Shown: positions 42,831 through 52,553 of the stretch, piece after piece
Numbering within the stretch: position 1 is the stretch's first letter
How the letters are laid out: every line of letters starts with the position of its first letter
NCBI GenBank assembly: GCA_902596985.1
Contig: CACJWR010000001.1
Span: 62,001 to 126,000 of the forward strand
DNA length: 64,000 nucleotides
DNA from: an uncultured Alphaproteobacteria bacterium
GTDB taxonomy: Bacteria; Pseudomonadota; Alphaproteobacteria; Rhodobacterales; Rhodobacteraceae
Direction: 5' to 3'
The notes under the pieces: model-generated
What the model was told of the DNA's origin: nothing
The model's database searches: none
What the model saw: the letters and a program-made list of their open reading frames with translations, nothing else
Program-made: the position numbers and the translations under genes

Positions 42831-43643
42831 TTGAAACTAAAATTCACCAAAATGCATGGTTGTGGAAACGATTTTATAATTATTGACAATCGCAATCAAC
42901 ACATGGAACTTAATAAAGATGAAATTAAACTGCTCTGTGATCGACATTATGGTATTGGATGTGATCAGCTTGTCGTTATAGATGATAACAATAAAGATAA
43001 CGTCTCCGCTTATGCTTCTTTTTGGAATTCAGATGGCTCTGTTTCTGCTACTTGTGGAAATGCTACAAGATGTATAGCTAGCATTCTTTTTTCGGAGACC
43101 AGAACAGAATCACTTAATATTGAAACTCAACATGGAATTATAGAGTGCCATAAAAAAAATAATGAGTTCATATCGGTTAATATTGGTCAACCAAAGATAG
43201 CTTGGGATGAAATACCGTTGTCTAAAGAAGTCTCAACTTTAAATCTTCCAATCGAAGGAGAGCCAACTGGAACAAACTTTGGTAACCCTCATTGCACTTT
43301 TTTTGTTGATGACTTGAGTAAAATAGATGTTCAAAGTAAAGGTCCCACTGTTGAGAATAATGCATTGTTTCCCGAGAAAACAAACGTTCAATTCGTAAAA
43401 ATCTTAGATAGAACTCATATCAAATTGAAGGTGTGGGAGCGTGGGTCAGGTATCACATTAGCATCTGGATCTTCCTCTTGTGCAGCAGTTGATGCAGGCA
43501 TCAGAAGAGACCTACTTGACAATAGAGTTAAGGTGGAACTTGATGGGGGAACCGTCGAAGTAGAGAAAAAAGTGACGGGTGTGTGGTTGACTGGACCGAC
43601 CAAGCATGTATTTTCTGGCATTTACAATTTGATTCGGAACTGA
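42831..43643 (+). CDS. dapF: Diaminopimelate epimerase DapF, with serine at the second catalytic cysteine position
   Basis: The 270-residue protein converts LL- to meso-diaminopimelate for lysine and peptidoglycan synthesis. Family motifs are KMHGCGNDFIIID at the start, the first catalytic cysteine in ATCGNATRC (Cys75), GNPHCTFFV, and VWERGSGITLASGSSSCAAV. In characterised DapF the last motif reads ACGSGACA and its first cysteine is the second catalytic residue; here that position is Ser212 (codon TCT, one base from TGT). Either the lineage uses serine or the enzyme is altered. The start is TTG with GGGGAAG upstream. It is followed by mtaB six bases later. Confidence 0.9.
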   Translation: MKLKFTKMHGCGNDFIIIDNRNQHMELNKDEIKLLCDRHYGIGCDQLVVIDDNNKDNVSAYASFWNSDGSVSATCGNATRCIASILFSETRTESLNIETQHGIIECHKKNNEFISVNIGQPKIAWDEIPLSKEVSTLNLPIEGEPTGTNFGNPHCTFFVDDLSKIDVQSKGPTVENNALFPEKTNVQFVKILDRTHIKLKVWERGSGITLASGSSSCAAVDAGIRRDLLDNRVKVELDGGTVEVEKKVTGVWLTGPTKHVFSGIYNLIRN

Positions 43644-43649
43644 GCAGCG

Positions 43650-44891
43650 ATGAAATTTAAAACTCTTGGATGTCGCCTAAATACTTTTGAGACTGAGACA
43701 ATAAAGTCGATAACAGAAAAATTAGATTTTAAAAATCTTACTTTCGTTAATACTTGTTCAGTAACAAAAGAAGCCTCCAAGAATAGTAAAAAATATGTTC
43801 GCCAGCTTAAAAAATCTTCCCCGCACAATACCGTTATTGTTTCAGGATGCGATGCGCATATTGAAAAAGAAACTTACATCAATATGCCTGAAGTTGATGT
43901 AGTTGTTGGAAATGACGTTAAACTCGATGAATCAATTTGGGGTGAAATTAAAAAAACTGGGAGTTCAGGTTTTTTGGGGGAATCGGTCAGGAAACTTAAA
44001 AAAGAGAAGACAAATATTCTTCCCAATTTCACAAAAAGATCTAGAGCCTATTTGGAAATTCAAAATGGATGCAACCACTCTTGTACTTTTTGTATTATTC
44101 CCCAAGGCAGAGGTCTTTCAAAATCCGTTCCCATGGACACAATTTTAGAAAAAATACGTAATCTCGTTAATAAAGGATTTAAAGAAATCGTTTTGACAGG
44201 TGTTGACATTACCTGTTGGGGATCAGATATCGCTGGAAATAATAAGCTTGGTGATTTAGTAAATAATATCTTAAATGAAACACCTAACTTACCTCGCCTA
44301 AGACTTTCATCTTTAGATGTTAGTGAAATGGATGACGATCTCCTGCATGTTTTTAAAACTAATAAACGGATGATGCCACATCTCCACCTTTCTCTGCAAT
44401 CAGGTAACAACCTTATACTAAAAAGAATGAAAAGAAGGCATTCCAGAGAGCAGGCAATTGATTTATGCAGAAACCTAAAGGCCGCCAGACCTGAGTTGAC
44501 ATTCGGTGCAGACCTAATTGCTGGCTTTCCTACAGAAAGCGATACAATGTTTTTAGATACAATTAAACTTGTAGATGAGTGCGATATAAGCTGGCTTCAC
44601 ATCTTTCCTTACTCTGGACGTCCAAACACCCCTGCGAGTCGCATGCCACAAGTCAATAATCATAAAATATTTAAGCGCTCAAAGGCCCTAAGAGATCTAG
44701 CTCAGCGAAAAAAAGTACAGCATTTTGCAAAACTAAAAGAAAAGACGGTATCAGTTCTGATGGAGTCTGAATTCAAAGGACGGGCTGAAGATTTCACTGA
44801 AATTACTACGAGCACCCCTCTCAAAACAGGCGAAATTTATGCGCTAAAGATACATGACTACAGTGCTGACAGCCTTATCGCAAGAAACTAG
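43650..44891 (+). CDS. mtaB: tRNA t6A37 methylthiotransferase MtaB
   Basis: The 413-residue radical-SAM enzyme adds a methylthio group to N6-threonylcarbamoyladenosine 37 of tRNAs. Its N-terminal MiaB-type domain has three iron-sulphur cysteines (LGCRLNTFE, NTCSVT, SGCDAH). The radical-SAM motif CxxxCxxC is CNHSCTFC, after IQNGC. LHLSLQSGNNLILKRMKRR is a family hallmark of MtaB/MiaB, and a TRAM-like C-terminus follows. It is co-transcribed with dapF and ends overlapping the convergent aldehyde dehydrogenase by 4 bases. Confidence 0.93.
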   Translation: MKFKTLGCRLNTFETETIKSITEKLDFKNLTFVNTCSVTKEASKNSKKYVRQLKKSSPHNTVIVSGCDAHIEKETYINMPEVDVVVGNDVKLDESIWGEIKKTGSSGFLGESVRKLKKEKTNILPNFTKRSRAYLEIQNGCNHSCTFCIIPQGRGLSKSVPMDTILEKIRNLVNKGFKEIVLTGVDITCWGSDIAGNNKLGDLVNNILNETPNLPRLRLSSLDVSEMDDDLLHVFKTNKRMMPHLHLSLQSGNNLILKRMKRRHSREQAIDLCRNLKAARPELTFGADLIAGFPTESDTMFLDTIKLVDECDISWLHIFPYSGRPNTPASRMPQVNNHKIFKRSKALRDLAQRKKVQHFAKLKEKTVSVLMESEFKGRAEDFTEITTSTPLKTGEIYALKIHDYSADSLIARN

Positions 44892-46363
44892 AGCGATAGA
44901 CAGAGATATTTCATCTCCAGATACTCCTCTATCCCATGGTGCGATCCCTCGCGACCAAGTCCAGACTGCTTAACTCCTCCAAATGGTGCCACTTCTGTAG
45001 AAATTAGTCCAGTATTTATGCCTACCATACCGTATTCCAAAGCTTCCGCTACTTTCCAAACACGCTTGAGATCTGAGGCATAAAAATATGAGGCCAGACC
45101 GAATATAGTATTATTAGCTTGTTCTATAACATCGTCTTCATCATTAAATCGGAATAAAGGTGCAATGGGCCCAAAAGTTTCTTCTTCCGCAATTAACATC
45201 GACTTATCAACATTAGTTAATACCGTTGGTTCAAAGAACGTGCCGCCAATACTATGTCTCTTTCCACCGCATTGAGCTGTGGCACCTTTATCCAAGGCAT
45301 CTTTAATATGCTCCTCAACCTTTTTGAGGGCTTCGTTCGTGATCAAAGGACCAAGGGTGCTCGATGTAGCGAAACCGTCCCCTACCACCATTTTTGAAAC
45401 GGCCTCTTCTAGCTTCTTGGAAAATATGTCATACACTCCATCCTGCACGTAGATTCGATTTGCGCACACACATGTTTGACCATTATTTCTGAATTTAGAA
45501 ATTATTGCCCCCTCAACCGCCTTATCAATATCTGCATCATCAAATACAATAAATGGTGCGTTGCCACCTAACTCCATAGACATCTTTAAAACTTGGTCTG
45601 CTCCTTGTTTTAACAGCTTTTTCCCAACCTCTGTTGATCCAGTAAAAGTTAGTTTTCGAATTTTATCATTTGAGCATAGTTCTTTGCCTATTTCGACCGG
45701 ATCAGAAGTAGTTAGAACAGAAAATACTCCTTTTGGAATTCCTGCTTCTTCTGCAAGGTCGCAAAGGGCCAAAGCGGATAATGGAGTGTCTTCTGGAGCT
45801 TTTGCTACAAAACAGCAACCAGCAGCCAGCGCTGGGCCCAATTTTCTAGTGATCATTGCATTAGGAAAATTCCAAGGCGTAATGGCAGCGACGACGCCCA
45901 CTGGCTGCTTAAGCACTATTATTCTTTTGTCTTCTTGATGTCCGGGAATGGTTTCTCCGTAAATTCTTTTTCCTTCTTCGGCAAACCACTCAATAAAACT
46001 AGCCCCATAAGTAATTTCTCCCTTTGCTTCTGCCAACGGTTTTCCCATTTCAGCGGTAAGGATTGCAGCTAGATCATCGGCATTTTCTAACATTAGTTTG
46101 CAGAATTTATTTAGAATTATACTTCTCTCCTTCGCGGTCTTTTTACTCCAATTGGGGAAAGCCTCGTACGCAGCATCAATTGCAATTCGAGCATCGTTAA
46201 CATCCAAATCGGGAACAGTTACTATTAAATTTCCATTAGATGGATTAACCACTTCAAAAGTTTTTCCACTTTTTGCATTAACCCAAGCGCCGTTGATGTA
46301 TGCTTTATTTTTGAGAAGGGTTTTGTTTTTTAGCATAACACTGAGATTTGTTTGATCTAACAT
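44888..46363 (-). CDS. gabD: NAD(P)-dependent aldehyde dehydrogenase, succinate-semialdehyde dehydrogenase type
   Basis: The 491-residue enzyme has the aldehyde dehydrogenase core: AITPWNFPNAMITRKLGPAL for cofactor binding, the catalytic glutamate in MELGGNAPF and the catalytic cysteine in NNGQTCVCANRI. KQSGLGREGSHHGIEEYLE at the C-terminus matches the GabD subgroup, which oxidises succinate semialdehyde to succinate. No GABA aminotransferase lies near, so the substrate is the best guess from subgroup similarity. It is a single gene with a 4-base convergent overlap with mtaB. Confidence 0.9.
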   Translation of the reverse strand: MLDQTNLSVMLKNKTLLKNKAYINGAWVNAKSGKTFEVVNPSNGNLIVTVPDLDVNDARIAIDAAYEAFPNWSKKTAKERSIILNKFCKLMLENADDLAAILTAEMGKPLAEAKGEITYGASFIEWFAEEGKRIYGETIPGHQEDKRIIVLKQPVGVVAAITPWNFPNAMITRKLGPALAAGCCFVAKAPEDTPLSALALCDLAEEAGIPKGVFSVLTTSDPVEIGKELCSNDKIRKLTFTGSTEVGKKLLKQGADQVLKMSMELGGNAPFIVFDDADIDKAVEGAIISKFRNNGQTCVCANRIYVQDGVYDIFSKKLEEAVSKMVVGDGFATSSTLGPLITNEALKKVEEHIKDALDKGATAQCGGKRHSIGGTFFEPTVLTNVDKSMLIAEEETFGPIAPLFRFNDEDDVIEQANNTIFGLASYFYASDLKRVWKVAEALEYGMVGINTGLISTEVAPFGGVKQSGLGREGSHHGIEEYLEMKYLCLSL

Positions 46364-46422
46364 ATTTGCGATTCCATTTTCAATTTTTTCATACTGTCAT
46401 ATAACCACTAAGTTACATTACT

Positions 46423-46881
46423 TTACAAGTCTCTAGTTTGTCTTAAAGCTTCTGATAAAACCATCACGCAACTGACTACAACATTTAGAGACCGTCCTTT
46501 GCCTGGCATCTCTATGGTAACAGCGTCGTCCACCGATTCGTGAACATATTCAGGTACTCCGGCGCTTTCTCTACCTAGCATAAGTCTGTCATTTTTCTGA
46601 AATTTAAAATCTAAATAATTTTTTTTACTTTTCGTTGTCAGAAGAATCACTCTTGACCTCGGGTTTTCCTCTTGTTGTTGTTTCCTAAATGATTGATAGT
46701 CAATGAACGTCCTAAAGTCCGCGTGTTTAATATAGTCCATTGCGGTCCTCTTCAATTTCCTTTCAGAATAAGCAAATCCGCATGGCTCAATTATGTCCAA
46801 TGGCACATTGAGGCAAGCAGAAACCCTAAGGAGTGCTCCTAAATTTTGAGGTATATCTGGTTGAAAAATAGAAATTCTCAT
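46423..46881 (-). CDS. trmL: tRNA (cytidine/uridine-34 2'-O)-methyltransferase TrmL (SPOUT)
   Basis: ATG 46881 begins MRISIFQPDIPQNLGALLR, the standard N-terminus; the track start 48 bases upstream adds non-homologous residues. The 152-residue SPOUT methyltransferase has KRTAMDYIKHADFR, LMLGRESAGVPEYV and EIPMPGKGRSLN-like EMPGKGRSLNVVVSCVM, the knot-forming SAM site. It methylates the wobble ribose of tRNA-Leu. It is divergent from the petABC operon, an arrangement I recall from alphaproteobacteria. Confidence 0.92.
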   Translation of the reverse strand: MRISIFQPDIPQNLGALLRVSACLNVPLDIIEPCGFAYSERKLKRTAMDYIKHADFRTFIDYQSFRKQQQEENPRSRVILLTTKSKKNYLDFKFQKNDRLMLGRESAGVPEYVHESVDDAVTIEMPGKGRSLNVVVSCVMVLSEALRQTRDL

Positions 46882-46940
46882 ATATACACTATACATAAAT
46901 TTAAAAATACAGTGCGTCCTAAAGTCCAATAGACAATCTA

Positions 46941-46969
46941 TTGAAAAATATTAAATTACCATATATAAG
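46941..46969 (+). promoter_or_regulatory. Probable sigma-70-type promoter of petABC
   Basis: TTGAAA and TATAAG lie 17 bases apart, close to the vegetative consensus, and the second hexamer ends 37 bases before the petA ATG. It is in the trmL/petA divergent gap. Confidence 0.6.
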
Positions 46970-47005
46970 CTCTATGAAAAACTGGGAAATAAATACGGAA
47001 TTTAC

Positions 47006-47566
47006 ATGGAAGACAACAAAGAGAATAAAAAGAACAATAGGCGTGACTTTCTTTATATTTCAACCGCTGCCGTCGGAGCAATAACGGTTGGAGCAGCAAC
47101 ATGGCCTCTAATCAACCAAATGAATCCTTCAGCTGACGTAGCGGCCTTGTCATCCATAGAAGTAGATGTGAATGATTTAGAGCCAGGATCACAGTTAACA
47201 GTTAAATGGTTGGGAAAACCCGTTTTTATCAGAAGGCGTACGGAAGAAGAGATTTCTGCTGCAAGGGAGGTGAACTTGGAAGATTTGCCTGATAAAAGTG
47301 CACAAAACGCTAATCTAAAAGACGGTAATGCATCGGATAAGTTCAGGACACTTGATGAAAACGGTGAGTGGCTGGTAATGATGGGAGTATGTACACATCT
47401 GGGATGCGTCCCACTTGGCGACGCAGGAGATTTTGGGGGATGGTTTTGTCCATGTCATGGATCTCATTACGACACAGCTGGTAGAATTAGAAGAGGACCA
47501 GCTCCCACAAATTTACCCATTCCTGTTGCATCGTTGTCCGATGACGGAATATTAAAACTAGGTTAA
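47006..47566 (+). CDS. petA: Ubiquinol-cytochrome c reductase Rieske iron-sulphur subunit PetA
   Basis: The 186-residue subunit has a twin-arginine-like start ([20 protein letters not shown]) whose hydrophobic part is the membrane anchor. The 2Fe-2S cluster ligands are in [10 protein letters not shown] and CPCHGSHYD, both intact. It takes electrons from ubiquinol and delivers them to cytochrome c1. It is the first gene of petA-petB-petC, with petB 18 bases downstream. Confidence 0.96.
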   Translation: MEDNKENKKNNRRDFLYISTAAVGAITVGAATWPLINQMNPSADVAALSSIEVDVNDLEPGSQLTVKWLGKPVFIRRRTEEEISAAREVNLEDLPDKSAQNANLKDGNASDKFRTLDENGEWLVMMGVCTHLGCVPLGDAGDFGGWFCPCHGSHYDTAGRIRRGPAPTNLPIPVASLSDDGILKLG

Positions 47567-47584
47567 GAGACAAAGGAAAGAAAA

Positions 47585-48940
47585 ATGGGCGGCATACCAC
47601 ACGATAAATATGAACCAAAAAAAGGATTTGAAACTTGGTTGGATAAGAGACTACCTGTCGGGAGACTTGTTTATGACACTTTAATGATTCCAACTCCAAA
47701 GAATTTGAACTGGATGTGGATATGGGGGATCGTTTTAACTTTTTGTCTCGTACTTCAAATAATTACGGGTATTATTTTAGTGATGCACTATACGCCCCAT
47801 GTGGATCACGCCTTTGACAGTGTTGAGCATATAATGCGTGATGTGAATGGTGGATGGGCCATTAGGTACATTCACGCTAATGGTGCTTCTCTGTTTTTTA
47901 TAGCTGTCTACATGCATATCTTTAGAGGTTTATATTATGGTTCTTACAAAGAACCTCGCGAAGTAACTTGGATAATAGGTATGTTGATTTATTTGGCGAT
48001 GATGGCAACAGCCTTTATGGGTTATGTACTTCCTTGGGGTCAAATGTCTTTCTGGGGGGCTACAGTAATAACCGGTTTGTTTGGAGCTATACCGTTCGTA
48101 GGGGAGTCACTTCAGACGTGGCTATTAGGGGGCCCAGCAGTAGATAATGCTACGTTAACTCGATTTTTCAGCCTGCATTATTTGCTACCATTTGTTATTC
48201 TTGGATTAGTTGCTACTCACATATGGGCTTTTCATACTACTGGAAATAATAACCCAACCGGCGTAGAAGTTAGACGCGGATCCAAAGAAGAAGCAGAGAA
48301 AGATACCCTTCCATTTTTTCCTTATTTTGTGATGAAAGACCTTGTTGCACTTGCGATTATTTTGGCAATTTTTGCTGCTATCGTGGGGTTTATTCCAAAT
48401 TATCTTGGACACCCAGATAACTACATTGAAGCTGATCCTCTCGTAACACCGGCCCATATTGTTCCGGAATGGTACTTTTTACCTTTTTATGCAATTCTTC
48501 GTGCTTTCACTGCTGATGTGTGGATCGTTCAGTTCACTTCATTCATATCAGGGGGAATAATTGACGCAAAATTTTTTGGAGTTCTCGCTATGTTTGGTGC
48601 AATTGCAGTTATGGCGCTTGCGCCATGGCTTGACACGTCTTCTGTACGATCTGGAAGATATCGACCTCAATTCAAGTGGTGGTTTGGTTTGTTGGTGTTA
48701 GATTTTTTTGTTCTGACCTGGGTAGGTGCAAAACCTGCCGAGCAACCTTATTCCACAATATCACTTATCGGGTCCAGCTATTGGTTTGCTTACTTTTTAA
48801 TAATTCTTCCCTTACTAGGGATCACCGAAACCCCAGATGAGCAACCCAAAACAATTGAGGAAGATTGGAACAAGAAACTGGAGAAAAGTGAAACAAAGGA
48901 AAGTTCACCTGACGGAGGTGTGTATGAACCTGCAGAATAA
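47585..48940 (+). CDS. petB: Cytochrome b subunit of the bc1 complex PetB
   Basis: The 451-residue membrane protein binds two b-type haems and both quinone sites. It has haem-ligating histidines in [13 protein letters not shown] and [22 protein letters not shown] (split over one helix), [18 protein letters not shown] at the Qo site, and the [13 protein letters not shown] motif. It is a stand-alone cytochrome b, not fused to cytochrome c1. A ribosome binding site AAAGGAAAG precedes the ATG. The end overlaps petC by 17 bases. Confidence 0.97.
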   Translation: MGGIPHDKYEPKKGFETWLDKRLPVGRLVYDTLMIPTPKNLNWMWIWGIVLTFCLVLQIITGIILVMHYTPHVDHAFDSVEHIMRDVNGGWAIRYIHANGASLFFIAVYMHIFRGLYYGSYKEPREVTWIIGMLIYLAMMATAFMGYVLPWGQMSFWGATVITGLFGAIPFVGESLQTWLLGGPAVDNATLTRFFSLHYLLPFVILGLVATHIWAFHTTGNNNPTGVEVRRGSKEEAEKDTLPFFPYFVMKDLVALAIILAIFAAIVGFIPNYLGHPDNYIEADPLVTPAHIVPEWYFLPFYAILRAFTADVWIVQFTSFISGGIIDAKFFGVLAMFGAIAVMALAPWLDTSSVRSGRYRPQFKWWFGLLVLDFFVLTWVGAKPAEQPYSTISLIGSSYWFAYFLIILPLLGITETPDEQPKTIEEDWNKKLEKSETKESSPDGGVYEPAE

Positions 48941-49682
48941 GACTTTCATAAAGGGCGCTATTTGTAACCTTGTCCTAGTAGCTCAGCTAATCTTTATAGG
49001 CCAGGCCTATTCCGCTGGACCAGTTGGAAAGATAGATAACGTCGATTTTTCATTTGAAGGAGTCTTTGGAACATATGATAAGAAGCAATTACAGCGTGGA
49101 CTTCAAGTCTTTACTGAGGTATGCGCAGGGTGCCATGGACTAACGCATGTAGCATATCGTAATCTTGGCGACAAGGGAGGACCTGAACTACCTCCTGAGC
49201 AAGTCAAAGCGTATGCTGCTCAGTTTGATGTTTATGACCCTGACATTGATGACGATAGAAGTGCAGTACCTTCTGATTACTTCAGCGGATCAATGGTGGA
49301 AAACGCTCCCAACTTAAGCCTTATGGCTAAAGCGCGCGTGGGAGGGGCGGAATATATCGTATCGCTTTTGAAAAGTTATACAGAAGAAGAGAAAGAGCAA
49401 GCTGGCTCTGTTTTATATGGCAACAAATTGTATCCTGGTGGATGGATTGCTATGTCTCAGCCTCTTTGGGGTGACGATGTAGAATATATGGATGGGACTG
49501 AGGCTACCCTCCAGCAAGAAGCTGAAGATGTAGCGGCATTTTTAATGTGGGCTGCAGAGCCGAAGTTGAACGTGAGGAAGGAAACGGGCTTTAGGGCGGT
49601 ACTGCTCCTATTGCTTCTTTCTGTATTATTATATTTTACGAATAAAAAGCTTTGGGCACCACACAAGTACAAAAAAGTTTAA
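48924..49682 (+). CDS. petC: Cytochrome c1 subunit of the bc1 complex PetC
   Basis: The track start at 48837 lies deep in petB; ATG 48924 has GGAGG six bases upstream and begins a signal peptide ([22 protein letters not shown]), giving 252 residues. The haem site is CAGCH in [20 protein letters not shown] candidate axial methionine lies in [16 protein letters not shown]-terminal transmembrane anchor ([14 protein letters not shown]) is followed by [11 protein letters not shown]. It passes electrons from the Rieske protein to cytochrome c in the periplasm. Confidence 0.96.
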   Translation: MNLQNKTFIKGAICNLVLVAQLIFIGQAYSAGPVGKIDNVDFSFEGVFGTYDKKQLQRGLQVFTEVCAGCHGLTHVAYRNLGDKGGPELPPEQVKAYAAQFDVYDPDIDDDRSAVPSDYFSGSMVENAPNLSLMAKARVGGAEYIVSLLKSYTEEEKEQAGSVLYGNKLYPGGWIAMSQPLWGDDVEYMDGTEATLQQEAEDVAAFLMWAAEPKLNVRKETGFRAVLLLLLLSVLLYFTNKKLWAPHKYKKV

Positions 49683-49759
49683 TTTAGTAGGCAGCAAGCT
49701 TTTTTCATCTATTATTGATTTATTTACTGACAAAAATCTAAATAGAAAGATTGTTGGAA

Positions 49760-50860
49760 ATGTCGATTAATTCATTTGGCCACTTGTTTAAAGTAACTAC
49801 ATGGGGGGAAAGCCACGGGAGTGCAATTGGAGCAACAATTGATGGGTGCCCGCCCGGCGTAGAACTTAGTGAAGCCGATATACAACCTTGGTTAGACAGA
49901 AGAAGGCCGGGCCAAAGCAAATATACGACACAAAGAAAAGAGTTGGATAAGGTTAAGATACTCTCAGGAACATTTGAAGGCGTAACCACAGGCACTCCGA
50001 TTCAACTATTCATTGAAAATCAAGATCAAAGATCAAAGGACTATAGTGAAATCGCAAATACATTTAGACCAGGTCACGCAGACCTTACATATCACCTTAA
50101 ATATGGAATAAGAGACTATAGAGGAGGCGGAAGATCTTCAGCAAGAGAAACAGCATCCAGAGTAGCGGCTGGAGGAATAGCTAGAAAGATACTAGCAGAT
50201 ATCGCTCCAGACATAGAGATAACAGGCTATCTGATCCGAATTGGAAAATTGGAAATTGATAGAGAAAATTTTTCTGAAACTACAATTCAAGAAAATGACT
50301 TTTGGTGTCCTGACAAAACTATGGTTCCAAATTGGGAGAAATATATAAAAGAACTTCGTAAAAGTGGTAATTCTGTTGGTGCAATGATTGAAATCATTGC
50401 TAAGGGCGTACCCGCAGGGCTGGGAGCGCCCTTATACGCAAAGATGGATTCAGATCTAGCAAGTGGTCTGATGTCAATAAATGCTGTGAAAGGTGTTGAA
50501 ATAGGCATTGGTATGCAAGCTGCTGAGATTGAAGGAATAGAGAATGCTGATGAAATATTTTTGGAGGACAAAAAAATCTCTTTTACATCCAATAATGCAG
50601 GAGGTGTTTTGGGTGGTATAACTTCGGGTCAGGATATTGTTACAAGATTTGCTGTCAAGCCGACGTCGTCAATTTTAAGCGAGAGAAAGTCAATTACAAA
50701 AGCAGGATCTTCAACCACAGTTTCGACAAGAGGAAGACATGACCCGTGTGTAGGAATAAGAGCAGTGCCAGTAGGAGAAGCTATGGTAGCATGTATTATT
50801 TTGGATCATTTTTTACTACATAGGGGCCAAATTGGGCCCAATTTTGGCACTATATTATAG
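49760..50860 (+). CDS. aroC: Chorismate synthase AroC
   Basis: ATG 49760 begins [20 protein letters not shown], the family N-terminus; the track TTG three codons earlier is less likely. The 366-residue enzyme uses reduced FMN to make chorismate from EPSP, the last shared step of aromatic synthesis. Signature motifs are [38 protein letters not shown] and [14 protein letters not shown]. It is followed by the convergent tlyA with a 3-base gap. Confidence 0.96.
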   Translation: MSINSFGHLFKVTTWGESHGSAIGATIDGCPPGVELSEADIQPWLDRRRPGQSKYTTQRKELDKVKILSGTFEGVTTGTPIQLFIENQDQRSKDYSEIANTFRPGHADLTYHLKYGIRDYRGGGRSSARETASRVAAGGIARKILADIAPDIEITGYLIRIGKLEIDRENFSETTIQENDFWCPDKTMVPNWEKYIKELRKSGNSVGAMIEIIAKGVPAGLGAPLYAKMDSDLASGLMSINAVKGVEIGIGMQAAEIEGIENADEIFLEDKKISFTSNNAGGVLGGITSGQDIVTRFAVKPTSSILSERKSITKAGSSTTVSTRGRHDPCVGIRAVPVGEAMVACIILDHFLLHRGQIGPNFGTIL

Positions 50861-50863
50861 CAA

Positions 50864-51589
50864 TCAACACTTTTTTAGATATAGGAAAATTTCCTGGTTT
50901 CCTTTTTTTCCAGTGATATAGGCTTTTCTGCACTTTACAAAATATAAACTACTCTTTTCCAAGGACTTCAGGAAATGACCAAGTATTTTCTGAGTGTCTA
51001 TCTCCTTTTTCACTACGCCACTTTTTGAAATATTCTGTTTTCCAACTTCGAATTGAGGTTTATATAATAAAACAATATCCCCTTCTTTTCTTGCTACAAA
51101 TTCTATATCTTTAATAATTTTTGATAATGAAATAAAGGCAACATCTACAACAACTAGGTCAAAGGAATCTTTTAGTCTTGACGAAATGTCTCTAATATCC
51201 GTTTGTTCTAATAAAGAAATCCGTGCATCACTTCTTAGACTTGAATGAAGCTGATCTGCTCCAACGTCAACTGATGTAATTTTTTCTGCTCCCTCATAAA
51301 GCAGAACTTGTGTAAAGCCTCCCGTGGACGAGCCTACATCCAAGGCCATTTTCCCCTCAACCTTCACCTCAAAACTTTTTAGAGCTTCAAACAATTTTTT
51401 TCCTGCTCGACTTACCCACTGCTGTTGTTCAACTATAGAAACGCTTGATCCTGTTCTAATTTCTTTTGCAGGTTTTTTACATATTTTTCCATTTAGTAAA
51501 ACAAATCCCTCCTTTATCAGCTCCTGGGCCCTATTTCTCGACCCTGCCAGACCCAATTCCATAATATGTTGATCTAATCTTATTTTCAT
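50864..51589 (-). CDS. tlyA: TlyA-family rRNA 2'-O-methyltransferase (S4 + FtsJ domains)
   Basis: The 241-residue protein has an N-terminal S4 RNA-binding domain (RLDQHIMELGLAGSRNRAQE) and a C-terminal FtsJ-type methyltransferase domain with SRAGKKLFEAL, LDVGSSTGGFTQVLL as the SAM site and VDVAFISLSKI. The family methylates ribose in 16S and 23S rRNA; the old name hemolysin is misleading. It is divergent from hemF. Confidence 0.92.
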   Translation of the reverse strand: MKIRLDQHIMELGLAGSRNRAQELIKEGFVLLNGKICKKPAKEIRTGSSVSIVEQQQWVSRAGKKLFEALKSFEVKVEGKMALDVGSSTGGFTQVLLYEGAEKITSVDVGADQLHSSLRSDARISLLEQTDIRDISSRLKDSFDLVVVDVAFISLSKIIKDIEFVARKEGDIVLLYKPQFEVGKQNISKSGVVKKEIDTQKILGHFLKSLEKSSLYFVKCRKAYITGKKGNQEIFLYLKKC

Positions 51590-51659
51590 TTATCTAAAAG
51601 TACTTCGTATGCTATCTTATTAATAGCATTGTCTTTAAAAAATACGAAAAATTGGGAAT

Positions 51660-52553
51660 ATGATGATAGGTAAGCAACAAAAAGATCGGGCAGAAAAATG
51701 GTTCAAAGATTTAAGAGATAGGATTTGTGAAGAGTTTGAAATATTAGAAGAGGATCACTTAAAGTTGGATCCCAAGAGTGATGCAGCGGCAAAAAAATTT
51801 GAGAGAAAGAGTACAATAAGAGAAACTGACGATAAAGAAGATGGCGGTGGGGGCGTCATGGCAACGCTTAAAGGTGGTCGAATATTTGAGAAAGTAGGTG
51901 TAAATGTTTCTGCAGTATATGGAAACCTTGCACGAGAAGCACAAAAGAGTATTACAGCTAGAAAAGCTATCCCTGAGCTCAAAGATGACCCCAGATTTTG
52001 GGCCTCAGGCATCAGCCTCGTAGCGCATATGCGAAATCCTCATACACCTGCCATACACCTCAATACAAGAATGTTTTGGACACCTCATGCGTGGTGGTTT
52101 GGAGGAGGTACCGACTTAAACCCTTCAATCGAAAATGACGATGACACAAATTTCTTTCATCAAACTCTGAAAAAGAAATGTGATGAGCATAATCAGAGTT
52201 ACTACAAAAAGTTTAAGAAATGGGCTGATGAATATTTTTTCATACCACATAGAAAAGTTGCAAGAGGAGTAGGTGGAATATTTTTTGATGATCTCTGCAC
52301 TGGTGACTGGGAAAAGGATTTTTCTTTCACCAGAGATGTTGGAGAAGCATTTATAGAAGCTTATATACCAATAGTAAAAAAACACTATCTGAAAGATTGG
52401 ACACCACAGGATAAGAAAATCCAAGAACAAAAAAGGGGCCTTTACGCTGAATTTAACTTAGTTTACGACAGAGGCACAAAGTTTGGCTTACAGACAGGAC
52501 ACAATATAGATGCGGTATTAATGAGCTTACCTCCAACAGCAGAGTGGGTTTAG
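51660..52553 (+). CDS. hemF: Oxygen-dependent coproporphyrinogen III oxidase HemF
   Basis: The 297-residue enzyme decarboxylates coproporphyrinogen III to protoporphyrinogen IX using oxygen. Family signatures are RNPHTPAIHLNTRMFWT, AWWFGGGTDLNPS, FIPHRKVARGVGGIFFDDL and the C-terminal YAEFNLVYDRGTKFGLQTG. It overlaps the convergent cca gene by 4 bases. Its presence and that of hemH further on indicate aerobic haem synthesis. Confidence 0.95.
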   Translation: MMIGKQQKDRAEKWFKDLRDRICEEFEILEEDHLKLDPKSDAAAKKFERKSTIRETDDKEDGGGGVMATLKGGRIFEKVGVNVSAVYGNLAREAQKSITARKAIPELKDDPRFWASGISLVAHMRNPHTPAIHLNTRMFWTPHAWWFGGGTDLNPSIENDDDTNFFHQTLKKKCDEHNQSYYKKFKKWADEYFFIPHRKVARGVGGIFFDDLCTGDWEKDFSFTRDVGEAFIEAYIPIVKKHYLKDWTPQDKKIQEQKRGLYAEFNLVYDRGTKFGLQTGHNIDAVLMSLPPTAEWV

